From contig OU744725.1 in NCBI GenBank assembly GCA_916613615.1, forward strand, positions 52,137,575 to 52,201,574: a stretch of DNA of 64,000 bases, given 5' to 3'. Source of the DNA: Steromphala cineraria (taxonomy: Eukaryota > Mollusca > Gastropoda > Trochida > Trochidae). The notes beneath the pieces are model-generated. The model did no database searches and was not told the origin of the DNA. It was given only the letters and a program-made list of their open reading frames with translations. Shown one piece after another: positions 22,985-34,328 of the stretch. Numbering within the stretch: the stretch's first letter is position 1; every line of letters begins with the position of its first letter. A program made the translations under genes and the position numbers.

Positions 22985-23505
22985 CCAGGTACCAGGTATC
23001 AGATGACCATTAACGGATCAATTATGTGGAACCACGGTACCACTTAGGCATATGATCACCATTGGTGGTTCAAGTTTGGTATCGGATCATCGTTCGTGGA
23101 ACCACGGTACCAATTATAATCAGATTGCCATTTGTGGTACAATTTTAGTATCAGATCATCTTTGGTGGAACCACGGTACCACTTAGGTATCAGCTAGCTC
23201 TCCATTGATGGTTTAATTTTGGTATCAGATCAATGACATCATCTTAGGTTGAACCAAGGTACCACTAAGGTATCTGATCGCCATTGATGGATCAATGTTG
23301 GTATCAGATCATCATTGATTGATCAAGTTTGGTATCAGATCATCTTTTGTTGAAGCACGGTACCACTAAGGAATCAGATCACCATTGGTGGTTACATTTT
23401 GGTATCAGATCATCTTTTGTGGAACCATGGTACCACTTAGGTATCATATCACCAATGGTGGTTCAATTTTGGTATCAGACCATCTTTGGTGGAATTACCT
23501 TTCTA
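22985..23505 (+). repeat. ~70 bp tandem array after the receptor stop codon
   Basis: About seven units, most of 66-83 bp and one near 100 bp. Each starts 'ggtaccacttaggtatcaga' and continues through 'tcaccattggtggttcaa', 'tttggtatcagatcatc' and 'tttggtggaaccac'. It begins about 35 bp after the stop, so it lies in the 3' UTR or just downstream. Open frames within it are repeat artefacts. GGTACC recurs at each unit start. Confidence 0.9.
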
Positions 23506-24305
23506 ATATTCATCAAATGTTCACAATTCATATATACTTTTTTGGAAAAGGACATATTTCATTGTACGTTTAGAACTTTTAAATACAGGGACTGTTTTCC
23601 TTTCCATTCTATTAGTCAAAGATAGATGCGAAAAAATTATTCACCTTTGCATCGAGGGAGAGCTAGATTCACTTACAGAGATTGGTCATTTCATAGTAAA
23701 GGGTTCATATTTTTGTAACTTTTTCACTTAATCATCGAATGTTCAGATGATATAATAATTACATTGATTGAGGAAGTTTAACTTCAAGTTATAATGTCCA
23801 TCAATTTCATGAATGTACCTTACAGATAAAGGTCGAATTTATTGAGTGTACTTTTGAGGAATCAAATTTTATTGCAAAATACATTCTAATTGTTTATTTA
23901 CAATTAATTGCTTAATTAACTTTTAAAATCGTTCATCTCAATTTCAAATTCAATAGTTCTTTAAGTTTTTTACTATTTTATTCTACGAAAACGGTATAAA
24001 TGTCTGTTATTGTTTTTACATGCGACTTGAGAACGTATGAATTTTCTACTCACTACCATACTCAATAATGTCCTTTCACTGTAGATTGAACATCATGTAG
24101 AAAAAAACGTTGTACAAATGATAGAATGTAAAAATAACGGATTCATTTTCTAATGTTTGAACTGATGTAATTTTTATAAGGTCAACTTTCCAATCTTCAT
24201 AAAATGTGACAAGGTCAGGTTTTGCTTCCATCATTATTCATTAATCAAATGACATTTTTGCTTTGTTCATGACTAATTAGTTGTCATCACATTTCTGGAG
24301 AATTG
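23506..24305. other. Gene-free stretch
   Basis: AT-rich sequence without open frames of note or repeats I could recognise. It could include the receptor 3' UTR, but no polyadenylation site can be assigned with confidence. Confidence 0.5.
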
Positions 24306-24372
24306 TTATTATACAAAACAAATTTCCCTTTTGGGACAATAAAGATTATCTTATCTTATCTTATCTTATAAT
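24306..24372 (+). mobile_element. LINE-type 3' tail with (TCTTA)n
   Basis: 'aaatttcccttttgggacaa' followed by 'taaagatt' and four 'atctt' repeats matches the short 3' end typical of invertebrate non-LTR elements that finish in a microsatellite-like tail. Only the tail is seen; the upstream part is not recognisable. Confidence 0.65.
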
Positions 24373-24767
24373 TGTTTATTATTGGTCACGGAACTCTATA
24401 ATGGTATTGTGGTTTAGAGTCATCCCATTGAAGTTATCATAACTTGAGTATAAAATTATATATCATTATTCATGAGACATTACAAGGATGAAATCATATG
24501 TCTTACTATCTTTTCATTGCACAGATAATAATTGAAAGCCCCTAGACCTGTTTATCAATTCAAACTGTTACAGCACTGTTACTTGAAGTTATTATATCGC
24601 GCCAAAATTTATATGTTTTTCATCTCCGCAAAAATACACCCATGTACTCACACAGTTTTTACACACATGCCAAGTTCATATACACACATACAGATATGAT
24701 AATCTTTACAACAAACCCATATGCGTAGTTACTACACATATGCATCATTGCCACATCATTGTGGGGC

Positions 24768-24995
24768 ACGGTGGTGTAGTGGTTAGCGTGCTGGCCTGTC
24801 AACTGCCAAAGACCTGGGTTCAAATCCAGATGTCCTTGGGAAAGGCACTTCATCTATATTGCACTCAGTTTACCCAGCTGTACAATTGGGTATCTGAATT
24901 TACGGCAAGTGCGGACCTATATGGTCGCGCGGAGCGCTTAGTAGCTTAGAAGTTCCTTATGGGTAATAATGTACAGCCAATGAGCAGTGCTTAAA
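24768..24995 (+). mobile_element. tRNA-derived SINE, plus orientation
   Basis: The head resembles a tRNA: A-box-like 'tggtgtagtggttagcgtg' and B-box 'gggttcaaatcc' at normal spacing. It is followed by a SINE body with 'ccttgggaaaggcacttcat' and 'ttacccagctgtacaattgg'. A related element in the opposite orientation lies at 26764-27080. The body and imperfect acceptor stem argue against a functional tRNA gene. Confidence 0.85.
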
Positions 24996-25549
24996 GCTTG
25001 TCAGAAGCTTGTCATTATTGCATACACAATTATTATAGACACTCTGCGGAAAAAGACCCTTATTATTCAAATCATATCTACATTCGTCGTTGCAGCTTTG
25101 TACACTGTTCGTCCTTATATTTGCTTTTACAGGTATGACCATTAGGATTATAACAGTATTAGGTCCATTGTTGCCAATGTAGCCTTGATATAGTGGTGGT
25201 TGTTATATCAAACTTTGCTTATTATTTTTGTCTTCAACATCTTCGAATGAACTATTGCATTTCTTATTGGTTCATTATCAAATATTTCACAAATAATTAA
25301 CTACAAGGGCAGTCATATCGGGATTTATATTATTCATACGATGCCCTTTGGCTTAATTATGTTTTTTAATTGTGACGTCACGTCATAAACAATGATTTGA
25401 CGTCACAGATCGCTTATGACGTTACGTTCAATGTGCGTCGGCAGCTGCTAGTTTGTCTTTATTTGGAAGTATATTTTAGTTTTTAAAGTTTAATATTAAA
25501 TTTGTTTCCTTAATTTCCCGACTTTGGTAATAAACAGAATATTATATTC
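24996..25549. other. Gene-free stretch
   Basis: No gene. Three TGACGTCA/TGACGTTA motifs cluster at 25374-25430 ('gacgtcacgtcataaaca' ... 'gacgtcacagatcgcttatg'). No coding sequence is close enough to assign a role. Confidence 0.45.
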
Positions 25550-25678
25550 GTGCCCATGACATACTATGCTTACGACCCTAGTGCCGAAATATTAGTATTA
25601 TTTTTATACCCCTCACTCTCGCTCGGGAAATACCAATATTTAAACACTCGTGACATAAACATAGTATGTCATGGGCAC
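25550..25678. mobile_element. Small hairpin MITE (~129 bp)
   Basis: The arms 'gtgcccatgacatactatg' (25550-25568) and 'catagtatgtcatgggcac' (25660-25678) are perfect 19-bp inverted repeats, and weaker pairing continues inward. The right arm is also the left edge of the large segmental duplication: a diverged copy ('catagtaagtcattgacac') begins copy B at 39614. Confidence 0.8.
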
Positions 25679-26763
25679 TCATATGTTATCCTCTATATCA
25701 AAAACTTTAGTTAAAGAGAGCATGAATGTAAATGCAAGCATATATTAGTTTTCAAACATTTGTTATGATTCATATTTTATGATAAGAAAGATGAATCCTG
25801 TCCATAACTCCATACTCCTTCTGGTGATCATTGTATTCATTGTTGTTGATTGTCTCTAGTATATATACATGATGGTGGTTTTATGTGCATCAAATATATA
25901 AGACTACAATTGGTATCGTTTCTTACTGCATTACTTGTATATATCAGTATTGTACTGTATTATTGTATATTGTATTGTATTATACGATTATAAGATTTCT
26001 CTCTTTTAAATACACATCCGAAATTATAGGCCAACGATCAAGTTAAATTTTGATAATATGTCAATTTCAATAGTTTTGTAGTGTATATATATTTTACGTA
26101 CCTACATGGTGTTTAAGGGACCAACTTTTTGTTATAATTGCTCAATAATTTGTCATAATAACTGATCCCAGAAACTCTCAAACTTACCGTTGTGTTGTAT
26201 ATTGCATGAAACGATCGTTCATACGTTTTCTCCATTGAACCGTCTTGTTTGTTTATGAAGATTAACAAGGTAAATTTTAGAACTCATTTGTTACAGTTTT
26301 TGAATTCATTGTAAATATACCATGATTTATGTATAGATACAGCTGACAATCCGGATGTTTGGTAAAAGTAATTATTAATTTATTAGCTGGTGATATAAAA
26401 ATGTATTTGACTTCAGTAACTTCTTTAATTTGAGAATATGAAATAACTTTGAAAAAAAAATCATTAGCTTGACAAAAAACTGTAAAAATGTGAAATAAAA
26501 AAGTCAAATCTGACTTGACATATCAGGCTATAAAAGCGTTTGTTATTATCGTGCTTATAAGAAGATGAGATCTCCAAAAGGATCTACGTTTTGCTACAGA
26601 CATCCTTAAGGTATCATCATTTCTATAGAAACATCGTAATTTGCCTAGCTTGTCTATTGACGTATCTTGCATATCTAGTTGCTACTGTGTATATGATGTT
26701 AAGGTGTTAATAAAAATCGAATTTCACTACCCTGGTCTTTGTTGTGTATATTAAGCAATTTTG
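25679..26763. other. Copy A leading segment, no gene
   Basis: Paralogous to 39640-40530. AT-rich; contains short frames only, none preserved between the two copies. No other feature seen. Confidence 0.55.
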
Positions 26764-27080
26764 ATGATGATGATGATGTGCATACTTATATTGCGCCTTT
26801 TCCACGTCCTAAGACATGCTCAAAGCGCTTAATTATTACCCCGAATGAGTGTACTTTCACAGCTGCTACTATGGTCAGGTAGGTCAGTACATCCAATTTT
26901 CAGGTACCCATTTTAACAGCAGGGTGGACTGAGAGCAATGTGGATGAAGTGTCTTGCCCAGGGACACAACACAGGATGAGACCCAAGTCACAAATTTTTG
27001 GTGTCTCCGCCGGGATTCGAACCCGGGTCTCCGGCGTGAGAGGCCAGCATGCTAACCACTACACCACTGTGCGTTGACAC
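26764..27080 (-). mobile_element. tRNA-derived SINE, minus orientation, absent from copy B
   Basis: On the minus strand it opens with 'agtggtgtagtggttagcat' (A box) and 'gggttcgaatcc' (B box). The body contains the complement of 'gtcttgcccagggacacaac' and 'gctcaaagcgcttaattatt', ending in (ATC)n (plus 'gatgatgatgatg'). Copy B at about 40530 lacks it, so it is probably a post-duplication insertion. The sequence from 27081 to about 27165 is extra as well. Confidence 0.88.
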
Positions 27081-27774
27081 CAATCTTGTTAAAATATTAT
27101 CTATCTGCTACACTACGCTGCGTAACGTAGTGAAGAAATTATGATATCATTTTAATGAGATTGCGTTTACACTAAATATGGTCATTCGTTCAGAAATCAT
27201 TCAATCATTTCAAACTATTTCAAAATGACTTAAAGTAAATCAAAAGTTTCTCATACGGAGTAAAGGTAATTGGGGTGCCTTTTATTAAAAGATTGATTAG
27301 AAAATAGAAAGAATTTTTATTTTAAAACACACGTCTCCATCATATGACAAAAAGGCCCAAGATACTTTATAACATTTCCGTTATATACATATGCTCAATT
27401 CTGCCTGATCATGCCTGAAATGGCAAATGGCATTTGTAAATGTTGTTCATAAAGTTTAGATTTGAAATTTGACTCTGTTACCAAAACTAATAACTACATG
27501 TTAAGTTAAACCCTTTATACTTTTGAAGGATGATTGTGTACAGAATACCAGAACAGAAGCTTTATTTAATATTTTGAGGCCATATGACCTATAGTACAGT
27601 AGTGGTTTACAATGTATTAGTTAAGAAGAACACCTTTTATTATGGATAACAAACTGTAGCTGTACTGACACTCAGTGGGGCCGCAACCCTTAAATCTTAC
27701 TTGACATAGGTCATATCCGATGATCTACCAAACAAAGTGTACATAATCTGATATTGAATAATCAATACAATGAT
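27081..27774. other. Copy A segment with the empty TTAA site
   Basis: Unique sequence without a gene. The intact target 'acatgttaagttaaaccc' (TTAA at 27501-27504) is the pre-insertion state of the 8.8 kb element found in copy B. Confidence 0.75.
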
Positions 27775-27985
27775 TTTTATCATGTCTCACATAATTCCTG
27801 TTATCCTTATTATGCTGTATAGTCCTTTTATCCTTGTTATGCTGTATAGTCCCTTTATCCTTATTATGCCGTATAGTCTTTTATCCTTGTTATGCCGGAT
27901 AAGTCATTTTATCCTTATAATCCTGTATAGTCCTTTTATCCTTGTTATGCCGGATAAGTCATTTTATCCTTCTTATCCTGTATAA
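27775..27985 (+). repeat. ~26 bp tandem repeat (TCCTTTTATCCTTATTATGC)
   Basis: About seven units of 'ccttttatccttattatgct' followed by 'gtatagt' or 'ggataagt'. The paralogous array lies at 49960-50125. The hydrophobic open frame across it (27770-27985) is an artefact of the repeat. Confidence 0.85.
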
Positions 27986-28568
27986 AGTTTACCAACGTAT
28001 CCCCTGTAACCTGGCTACCGATATCGTGTGTCTGGAGATTTTGGAGGCAAAGAATTGTTTATCCCTACCAGTGTATCTCAGAGGCATTTACTATCCCTAG
28101 ACAGTCATGTATTGATTGCATGAAGGATGGATTGTATGCAATGTTTTAGCGATTGCCATAAAACACATGACATTGGCCTGCTGGTTATTCTAGGGTTACA
28201 AACAAAGCAAACAACGTCTGGTTTCCATGGCAGCCCCTATCTCCATCATTATCGTGGACATTTCTATGGCATCTTTCGTTTATATCTGCTGCTAGGAGAA
28301 ACAAGGAGAATCTTAGAGATGAAGTATGGTCATCTTTGGGAACACCATAATAAAGTGATAAATACTTGACTTCATATCGTCAATGTTAGGTTGTATGTAC
28401 TCAGGATCAACGTTTTCAAAATTGTGATTAAGGTACTCTCAATGTTAAAAATTTATTTGCTCGACGTGGAAAATGTTATTAAGGTCGGATATGACGTCAA
28501 ATATTTCATGACGTAATTTCTAGGACAATAATTATTCATTTTATATTTATATTTTTATAATATTCATA
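27986..28568. other. Copy A segment, no supported gene
   Basis: An 80-codon open frame at 28127-28369 has a copy-B counterpart (50270-50494) that shifts frame before the end. No domain is recognised, so it is not called. Confidence 0.5.
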
Positions 28569-28569
28569 T

Positions 28570-28682
28570 ACTACTTCTACTGCTACTGCTACTGCTACTG
28601 CTACTGCTACTGCTACTGCTACTGCTACTACTACTACGACAACTACTACTACTACGTCAACTACTACTACTACTGCTACTAT

Positions 28683-28721
<39 letters not shown>

Positions 28722-28903
28722 TAATACGATAACTACTCCTACTACTACTACTACTACTCATACTAATACGATAACTACTACTTCTACTACTACTCATACT
28801 AATACGAAAACTACTACTACTACTACTACTATTACTGCTACTGCTGCCTCTACTTCTACTTCTTCTTCTGTTACTTCTATCACTTTTACTAGAACTACTA
28901 CTT

Positions 28904-28935
<32 letters not shown>

Positions 28936-29040
28936 GCTACTGCTACTGCTACTGCTACTGCTACTGCTACTGCTACTGCTCCTACTACTACTGCTACTAC
29001 TACTTCTACTTTCTATTACTACTACTACAACTTCTGCATC
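28570..29040 (+). repeat. (CTA/CTG/CTT)n trinucleotide array, first in copy A
   Basis: About 470 bp of imperfect CTA-dominated triplets with CTG, CTT and ACG interruptions and short local duplications. It ends in 'cttctgcatcttcttcctag', which also ends the array at 31895-32262, so the two belong to duplicated modules. Confidence 0.9.
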
Positions 29041-29731
29041 TTCTTCCTAGACTTTCATAACTGCAATTTCTCCACCGACCACTCAATCCTACTTCTATTA
29101 CTGCTATCAGAACTTCTAAACCAGAAAATTAATTCTCAAACATTTTCTGATACAGTATTTAATAACATGGATTCTACGCATCACAACGATTATTTTCTAA
29201 AGTGCAGCGACCATTACGCGTTGTCTTTTGGAAATAAAACAACACCATAAAATCTTATTTACATGGAATAATAAAAATCTCATTTCATTCTTTCACAACA
29301 AAACAAGTTTATCATGTCGTTTTCTTGAATCAAATATTGATCCTTTGTAAGAAAACCTCTCCAAGGTCGTCATCAAGGGAACTTGTCAGAGAAAACTAGG
29401 GCCCGTCTATCAATGGCTGATGAGATAACGTTATGGAAGGGAATAAAGCTCCCTTGGCGTTGCGCATAAACATTTGAAAACCAGTTTAGGGACACAAGGG
29501 ACTTGTACACATTAGAAGATGACAGTAATACCTCACTGGTTAACAAGCTGAAGTGGATAGCGTGTAGGGAGATGTAAGAGTTGTGACACAGAGAGCAGAA
29601 AGTGTTCAATTGAATCTGAATCAAGTGACATTGTGGTATGCTATGCTATTTTCACAAAGCCGAGCCTTGTTGGTGTTGCATTTTTAACGTAGACCTCGAA
29701 CAAAGTTCATGTTATTACCAGCATTGTTTAA
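29041..29731. other. Duplicated module segment, conserved non-coding
   Basis: Occurs three times (also near 32270-32975 and 51490-52120). A minus-strand frame of 83 codons (29624-29373, 32874-32623) is open in the two copy-A modules but has a stop in copy B. No family is recognised, so it is treated as non-coding. Confidence 0.5.
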
Positions 29732-30082
29732 AGGGGCAGTGGCACGTTTTTAGGAGGAATATAAGGTGATGTCAGGACAATGAAAATTAATGGTTCTAAT
29801 TGAAAGACAATATATTTAAATCAAACAAAGCAGTAATAATTCAAATATATAATGTTAAGTTTAGCCATACAATTTCTTTTTCTTACACAAAATGAATTAA
29901 AGGTGTTCAGACAAAATGGCCGCCAATGGATTTTATGTGAATCTTCATACCTCGTCCTCCGACTGTGGATGATTGGCTTATGTAATGAGATTTTTTTACA
30001 CTTTCAAAACATTAAGCATTAACGTATAATTATCAGTAAAAATGCAAAATATAAAGTTATCAAAAAACGTGCTACTGCCCCT
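29732..30082 (+). mobile_element. MITE family A, complete copy, TTAA target duplication
   Basis: 351 bp. The left end 'aggggcagtggcacgttttt' is the inverted repeat of the right end 'aacgtgctactgcccct'. It is flanked on both sides by TTAA (29728-29731 and 30083-30086). No coding capacity. TTAA target duplication fits piggyBac- or Kolobok-type transposases acting in trans; the family itself is not identified. Confidence 0.88.
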
Positions 30083-31894
30083 TTAAACGCTTCTACCTTT
30101 AGCTCAATGTTATTCGAAAAAAACTTTTTTCACAATTTTTTTAAAATTATCACAATTCTTACTTAAGAAAGGTCATTCGCGAAAAGCGCTTTTAGCATTT
30201 TTCATAAGGTCTTAAAAGATATTTTAGCTACGTCAAAGATATAGCACGCATCATGCCGACATAAAAGTGTTAGAGTGAGGGCTGATATAAGATGTGCAAT
30301 AAAGTAGTATATCTAAAACTAACAGGAGGATAATAAAAACCTTCCGGGAGAAAACCTGGGTTATCAAACAAGCAGCAAATGCGCGAAAACGTGAATACCA
30401 ACTTTCATTTCGTGTCAATAATTGCATTAAAATTAAATTATTATTTAATATTACCTATTCAAATGGGTATTATTATTACATTTTTTACTCTGAGTTATAC
30501 AGCTTAAGGCAAAAACAGAATTTTAAAGAAAATTTGATTAAATTTAGTTTCTTCCTAGGTATCAATTACTATTTTCTTTCAAGGTTGTGCAAAGAACAAC
30601 ATAAACACCTACATGATTGTTTCAGGACTTTAAGGATAAATAATTTTCACTGTATTGCATTTTAAAACATAAGGTTTTTAATTCAATATTTATTCAAATT
30701 TCTGGAATACGTCTCCTTTGTTTACATAATCATACTTGATTGTATTCAGATTTAGACAATAACTTGACAACACAAGACACATGGAGCCATATTTGATATT
30801 TCTGACATGGAAATGTAAAAATAACCTGCATGACATGACATTATTCAGCTATGTGCTTTTAAATTTTATGAAACAAAGAAAATGACAGAATTGCGTATTT
30901 TAAATGCTAAATTGACAGCAAAGATGCCTTGAGATGAATTTCTTTCAAATATCTGAATTTTTAAAGATTTCATATCAAATAATCAGTCTTTGAGGAGACA
31001 ACATATCCTTGAGCTGGACTGAAATATACAGGAGGAATCGAACATTGATCTTATAATCAATAAATGATTATAAGATCAATAAATTGTTTTGATTCAGTGG
31101 CACCCACTAAAAATTGAATTATTAAACGGATAACGTTTATTTAATGTTTTCAGTAAAACCATAATGCCGAACTGATGAATGTCATCGAAATTGACATTTT
31201 CTATGGGGTTAAATGGTCTAATTTCAAACGACTTTCTCAATTCCTAACTCCATATCAACTGAAGGTTACACTCAAAACATATACATGTCGTTCACTAAAA
31301 TTCACATATGAAATCATATAATAATACATAAGAAATGTCATTTTAATACTTTACATTAAATCTTTTAAAAAAAAACGGGTTTACGATGTTACGTCAAAGA
31401 ACAGAATGCATTAATCTGACAAAGTGTTAATGTGATATAAAATTGCAGTTAGGTGGTTAGGTAATTTACAGGACAATAATTATTAATTTGTGAAGGTAGT
31501 ACCGTGAAGATATATATTTTAAAGTCCGTTCAGTCCAAAACATAACTTAGTTAAAGGTGGATGCGATCAGATTTAGGGGGTTGCTGATTAACTTCCTGTT
31601 TTGCTGACCGTAACCGAATATACCTGACCAATGAAATACATGACTGGACATTACCTTTCAGAATCTAATGCCGATATTTTTCAGTGTCCCTGTCTCTTTC
31701 ACAAATTGTCGGTATAATTATGTTTGTCTAGGATAATCCGAAAATTGTGAAAGATTTGCAGGCCTTGGAACAAAAGTTAACGCCATTACGCTACATTTTA
31801 CCTACGCTCTACATTCTTCTTACATTGTAAAGCAATGATTTGGTAGCCTAGTTTGTAGCGATAGTCATAACCAAACTTCGTGATTGCTCATCTT
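30083..31894. other. Duplicated module, remainder
   Basis: AT-rich DNA shared with 33338-34900 and 52474-53960. A short perfect hairpin at 31041-31075 (arms 'ttgatcttataatca', 5-base loop) is unique to this module. No gene. Confidence 0.5.
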
Positions 31895-32098
31895 CTTCTG
31901 CTACTACTACTACTACTACTACTAATACTACTACTACTACTACAACTACTACTACTATTACTTCTACTACTACTACTGCTGCAACTGCTACCTCTACTTC
32001 TACTACTTCTTCTGTTAATACTATCATTTTTACTAGAACTACTACTTCTACTTCTACTACTACTACTGCTGCTACTACTACTACTGCTGCTGCTGCTT

Positions 32099-32132
<34 letters not shown>

Positions 32133-32262
32133 TTTCTACTACTACTACTACAGCTGCTACTACTACTTCTACATTCTACTACTACTACTACTACTGCTAC
32201 TACTGACACTACTACTACTACTTCTACTACTACTACTACTACAACTTCTGCATCTTCTTCCT
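31895..32262 (+). repeat. (CTA/CTG/CTT)n trinucleotide array, second in copy A
   Basis: Same composition as 28570-29040. The Leu-rich 108-codon frame across it is simple sequence, not a protein gene. Confidence 0.9.
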
Positions 32263-32976
32263 AGACTTTCATAACGGCAAGATCGACCACTCAAAACTAC
32301 TGTTATGCCTGCAGAGACCCTATATACAATGTTTTATAATGTCCCTGATTACTGCTATCAAAACTTCTAAACAAAAAAATCAATTCTCAAACATTTTCTG
32401 ATACAAAATTTAATAACATAGTTTCTACACATCACAACGGTTATTTTCTTAAGTGCAGCGACCATTACGCATTGTCCTGTGGGAAATAACAACATCATAA
32501 AATCTTATTTACATGAAATAATAAAAACGTTATTTCATTCTTTCACAACAAAACAAGTTTATCGTGTCGTTTTCTTGAATAAAATATTGATCCTTTGTAA
32601 GAAAACCCCTCCAAGGTCATCATCAAGAGAACCTGTCAGAGAAAACTAGGGCCCGTCTATCAATGGCTGATGAGATAACGTTATGGAAGGGAATAAAGCT
32701 CCCTTGGCGTTGCGCATAAACATTTGAAAACCAGTTTAGGGACACAAGGGACTTGTACACATTAGAAGATGACAGTAATACCTCGCTGGTTAACAAGCTG
32801 AAGTGGATAGAGTGTAGGGAGATGTAAGAGTTGTGACACACAGAGCAGAAAGTGTTCAATTGAATCTGAATCAAGTGACATTATGGTATGATATTTTCAC
32901 AAAGCCGAGCCTTGTTAGTGTTGCATTTTTAACGTAGACCCTTGAACAAAGTTCATCTTATTACCAACATTGTTTA

Positions 32977-33333
32977 AACGGGCAGTAGTACGTTTTTAGT
33001 GGGAATATAAGGTGATGTCAGGAAAATGAAAATTAATGGTTCCAATTGAAAGACAATGTATTTAAATCAAACAAAGCAGTAATAATTCAAATATATAATG
33101 TAAAGTTTAGCCATACGATTTCTTTTTCTTACACAAAATGAATTAAAGGTGTTCACACAAAATGGCAGCCAATGGATTTTATGTGAATCTTCATTCTTTG
33201 TCCTCTGACTATGAATGATTGGCTTGTGTAATGAGATTTTTGACAATTTCAAAATAAAACATCAAGCATTAACGTACAATTATCAGTAAAAAATGTAAAA
33301 TATAAAATTATCAAAAATGTGCTACTGCCCTTT
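32977..33333 (+). mobile_element. MITE family A copy in second module
   Basis: The left end 'acgggcagtagtacgttttt' after 'gttta' and the right end 'tgtgctactgccctttc' are slightly degraded versions of the terminal inverted repeats. The interior is colinear with 29732-30082. It is shared by position, so it was carried by the module duplication rather than inserted independently. Confidence 0.85.
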
Positions 33334-34328
33334 CAAACGTGTATACTTTAAGCTCAATATTGTTCAAAATAAACATTTTTCAAAAATCTTTTAAAATTAT
33401 CACAATTCTTACTTAAGAACGGTCATTTAAGCGTTTTAACATTTTTTCATTAAATCTTAAAAAGATACATGTATTTTCTACTACGTCCATGATATTATAA
33501 GCATTATGCTGACATAAAAGTGTTATTATGAGGGCTGATATAAGATGTGCAATAAAGTAGTATATCTAAGACTACCAGGGGGGATAATGAAAACCTTCCG
33601 GGAGAAAACCTTGGTTAAATGCGCGAAAACGTCAATACCGATTTTAATTTCGTGAAAATAATTGCATTTAAACTGCATTTTTTGATTATTTGATATCACC
33701 TATTCAAATGGGTATTACTATTACATTTTTACTCTGAATTATACAGCTAAATGGATTTTATGTGAATCTTCATTCTTTGTCCTCTGACTATGAATGATTG
33801 GCTTGTGTAATGAGATTTTTGACAATTTCAAAATAAAACATCAAGCATTAACGTACAATTATCAGTAAAAAATGTAAAATATAAAATTATCAAAAACGTG
33901 CTACTGCCCTTTCAAACGTGTATACTTTAAGCTCAATATTGTTCAAAATAAACATTTTTCAAAAATCTTTTAAAATTATCACAATTCTTACTTAAGAACG
34001 GTCATTTAAGCGTTTTAAAATGTTTCATTAAATCTTAAAAAGATACATGTATTTTCTACTACGTCCATGATATTATAAGCATTATGCTGACATAAAAGTG
34101 TTATTATGAGGGCTGATATAAGATGTGCAATAAAGTAGTATATCTAAGACTACCAGGGGGGATAATGAAAACCTTCCGGGAGAAAACCTTGGTTAAATGC
34201 GCGAAAACGTCAATACCGATTTTAATTTCGTGAAAATAATTGCATTTAAACTGCATTTTTTGATTATTTGATATCACCTATTCAAATGGGTATTACTATT
34301 ACATTTTTACTCTGAATTATACAGCTAA
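33171..34328 (+). repeat. 579 bp direct tandem duplication
   Basis: 33171-33749 and 33750-34328 are nearly identical, both starting 'aatggattttatgtgaatct' and ending 'gaattatacagctaa'. The unit starts inside MITE family A, so a truncated MITE half is repeated at 33750-33912. The few differences lie near 33440 and 34018. Absent from the other two module copies, so it is the most recent event here. Confidence 0.92.

Noticed and set aside
24768..24840. tRNA gene
   Set aside because: A and B boxes are present but the acceptor stem is poor and a SINE body follows; the same holds for 27010-27080.
29373..29624. 83-codon minus-strand frame conserved in modules (also 32623-32874)
   Set aside because: The third copy (near 51780-52030) carries a stop. 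Similarity comes from recent duplication, not constraint.
31880..32206. Poly-Leu 108-codon frame
   Set aside because: Trinucleotide microsatellite, not a gene.
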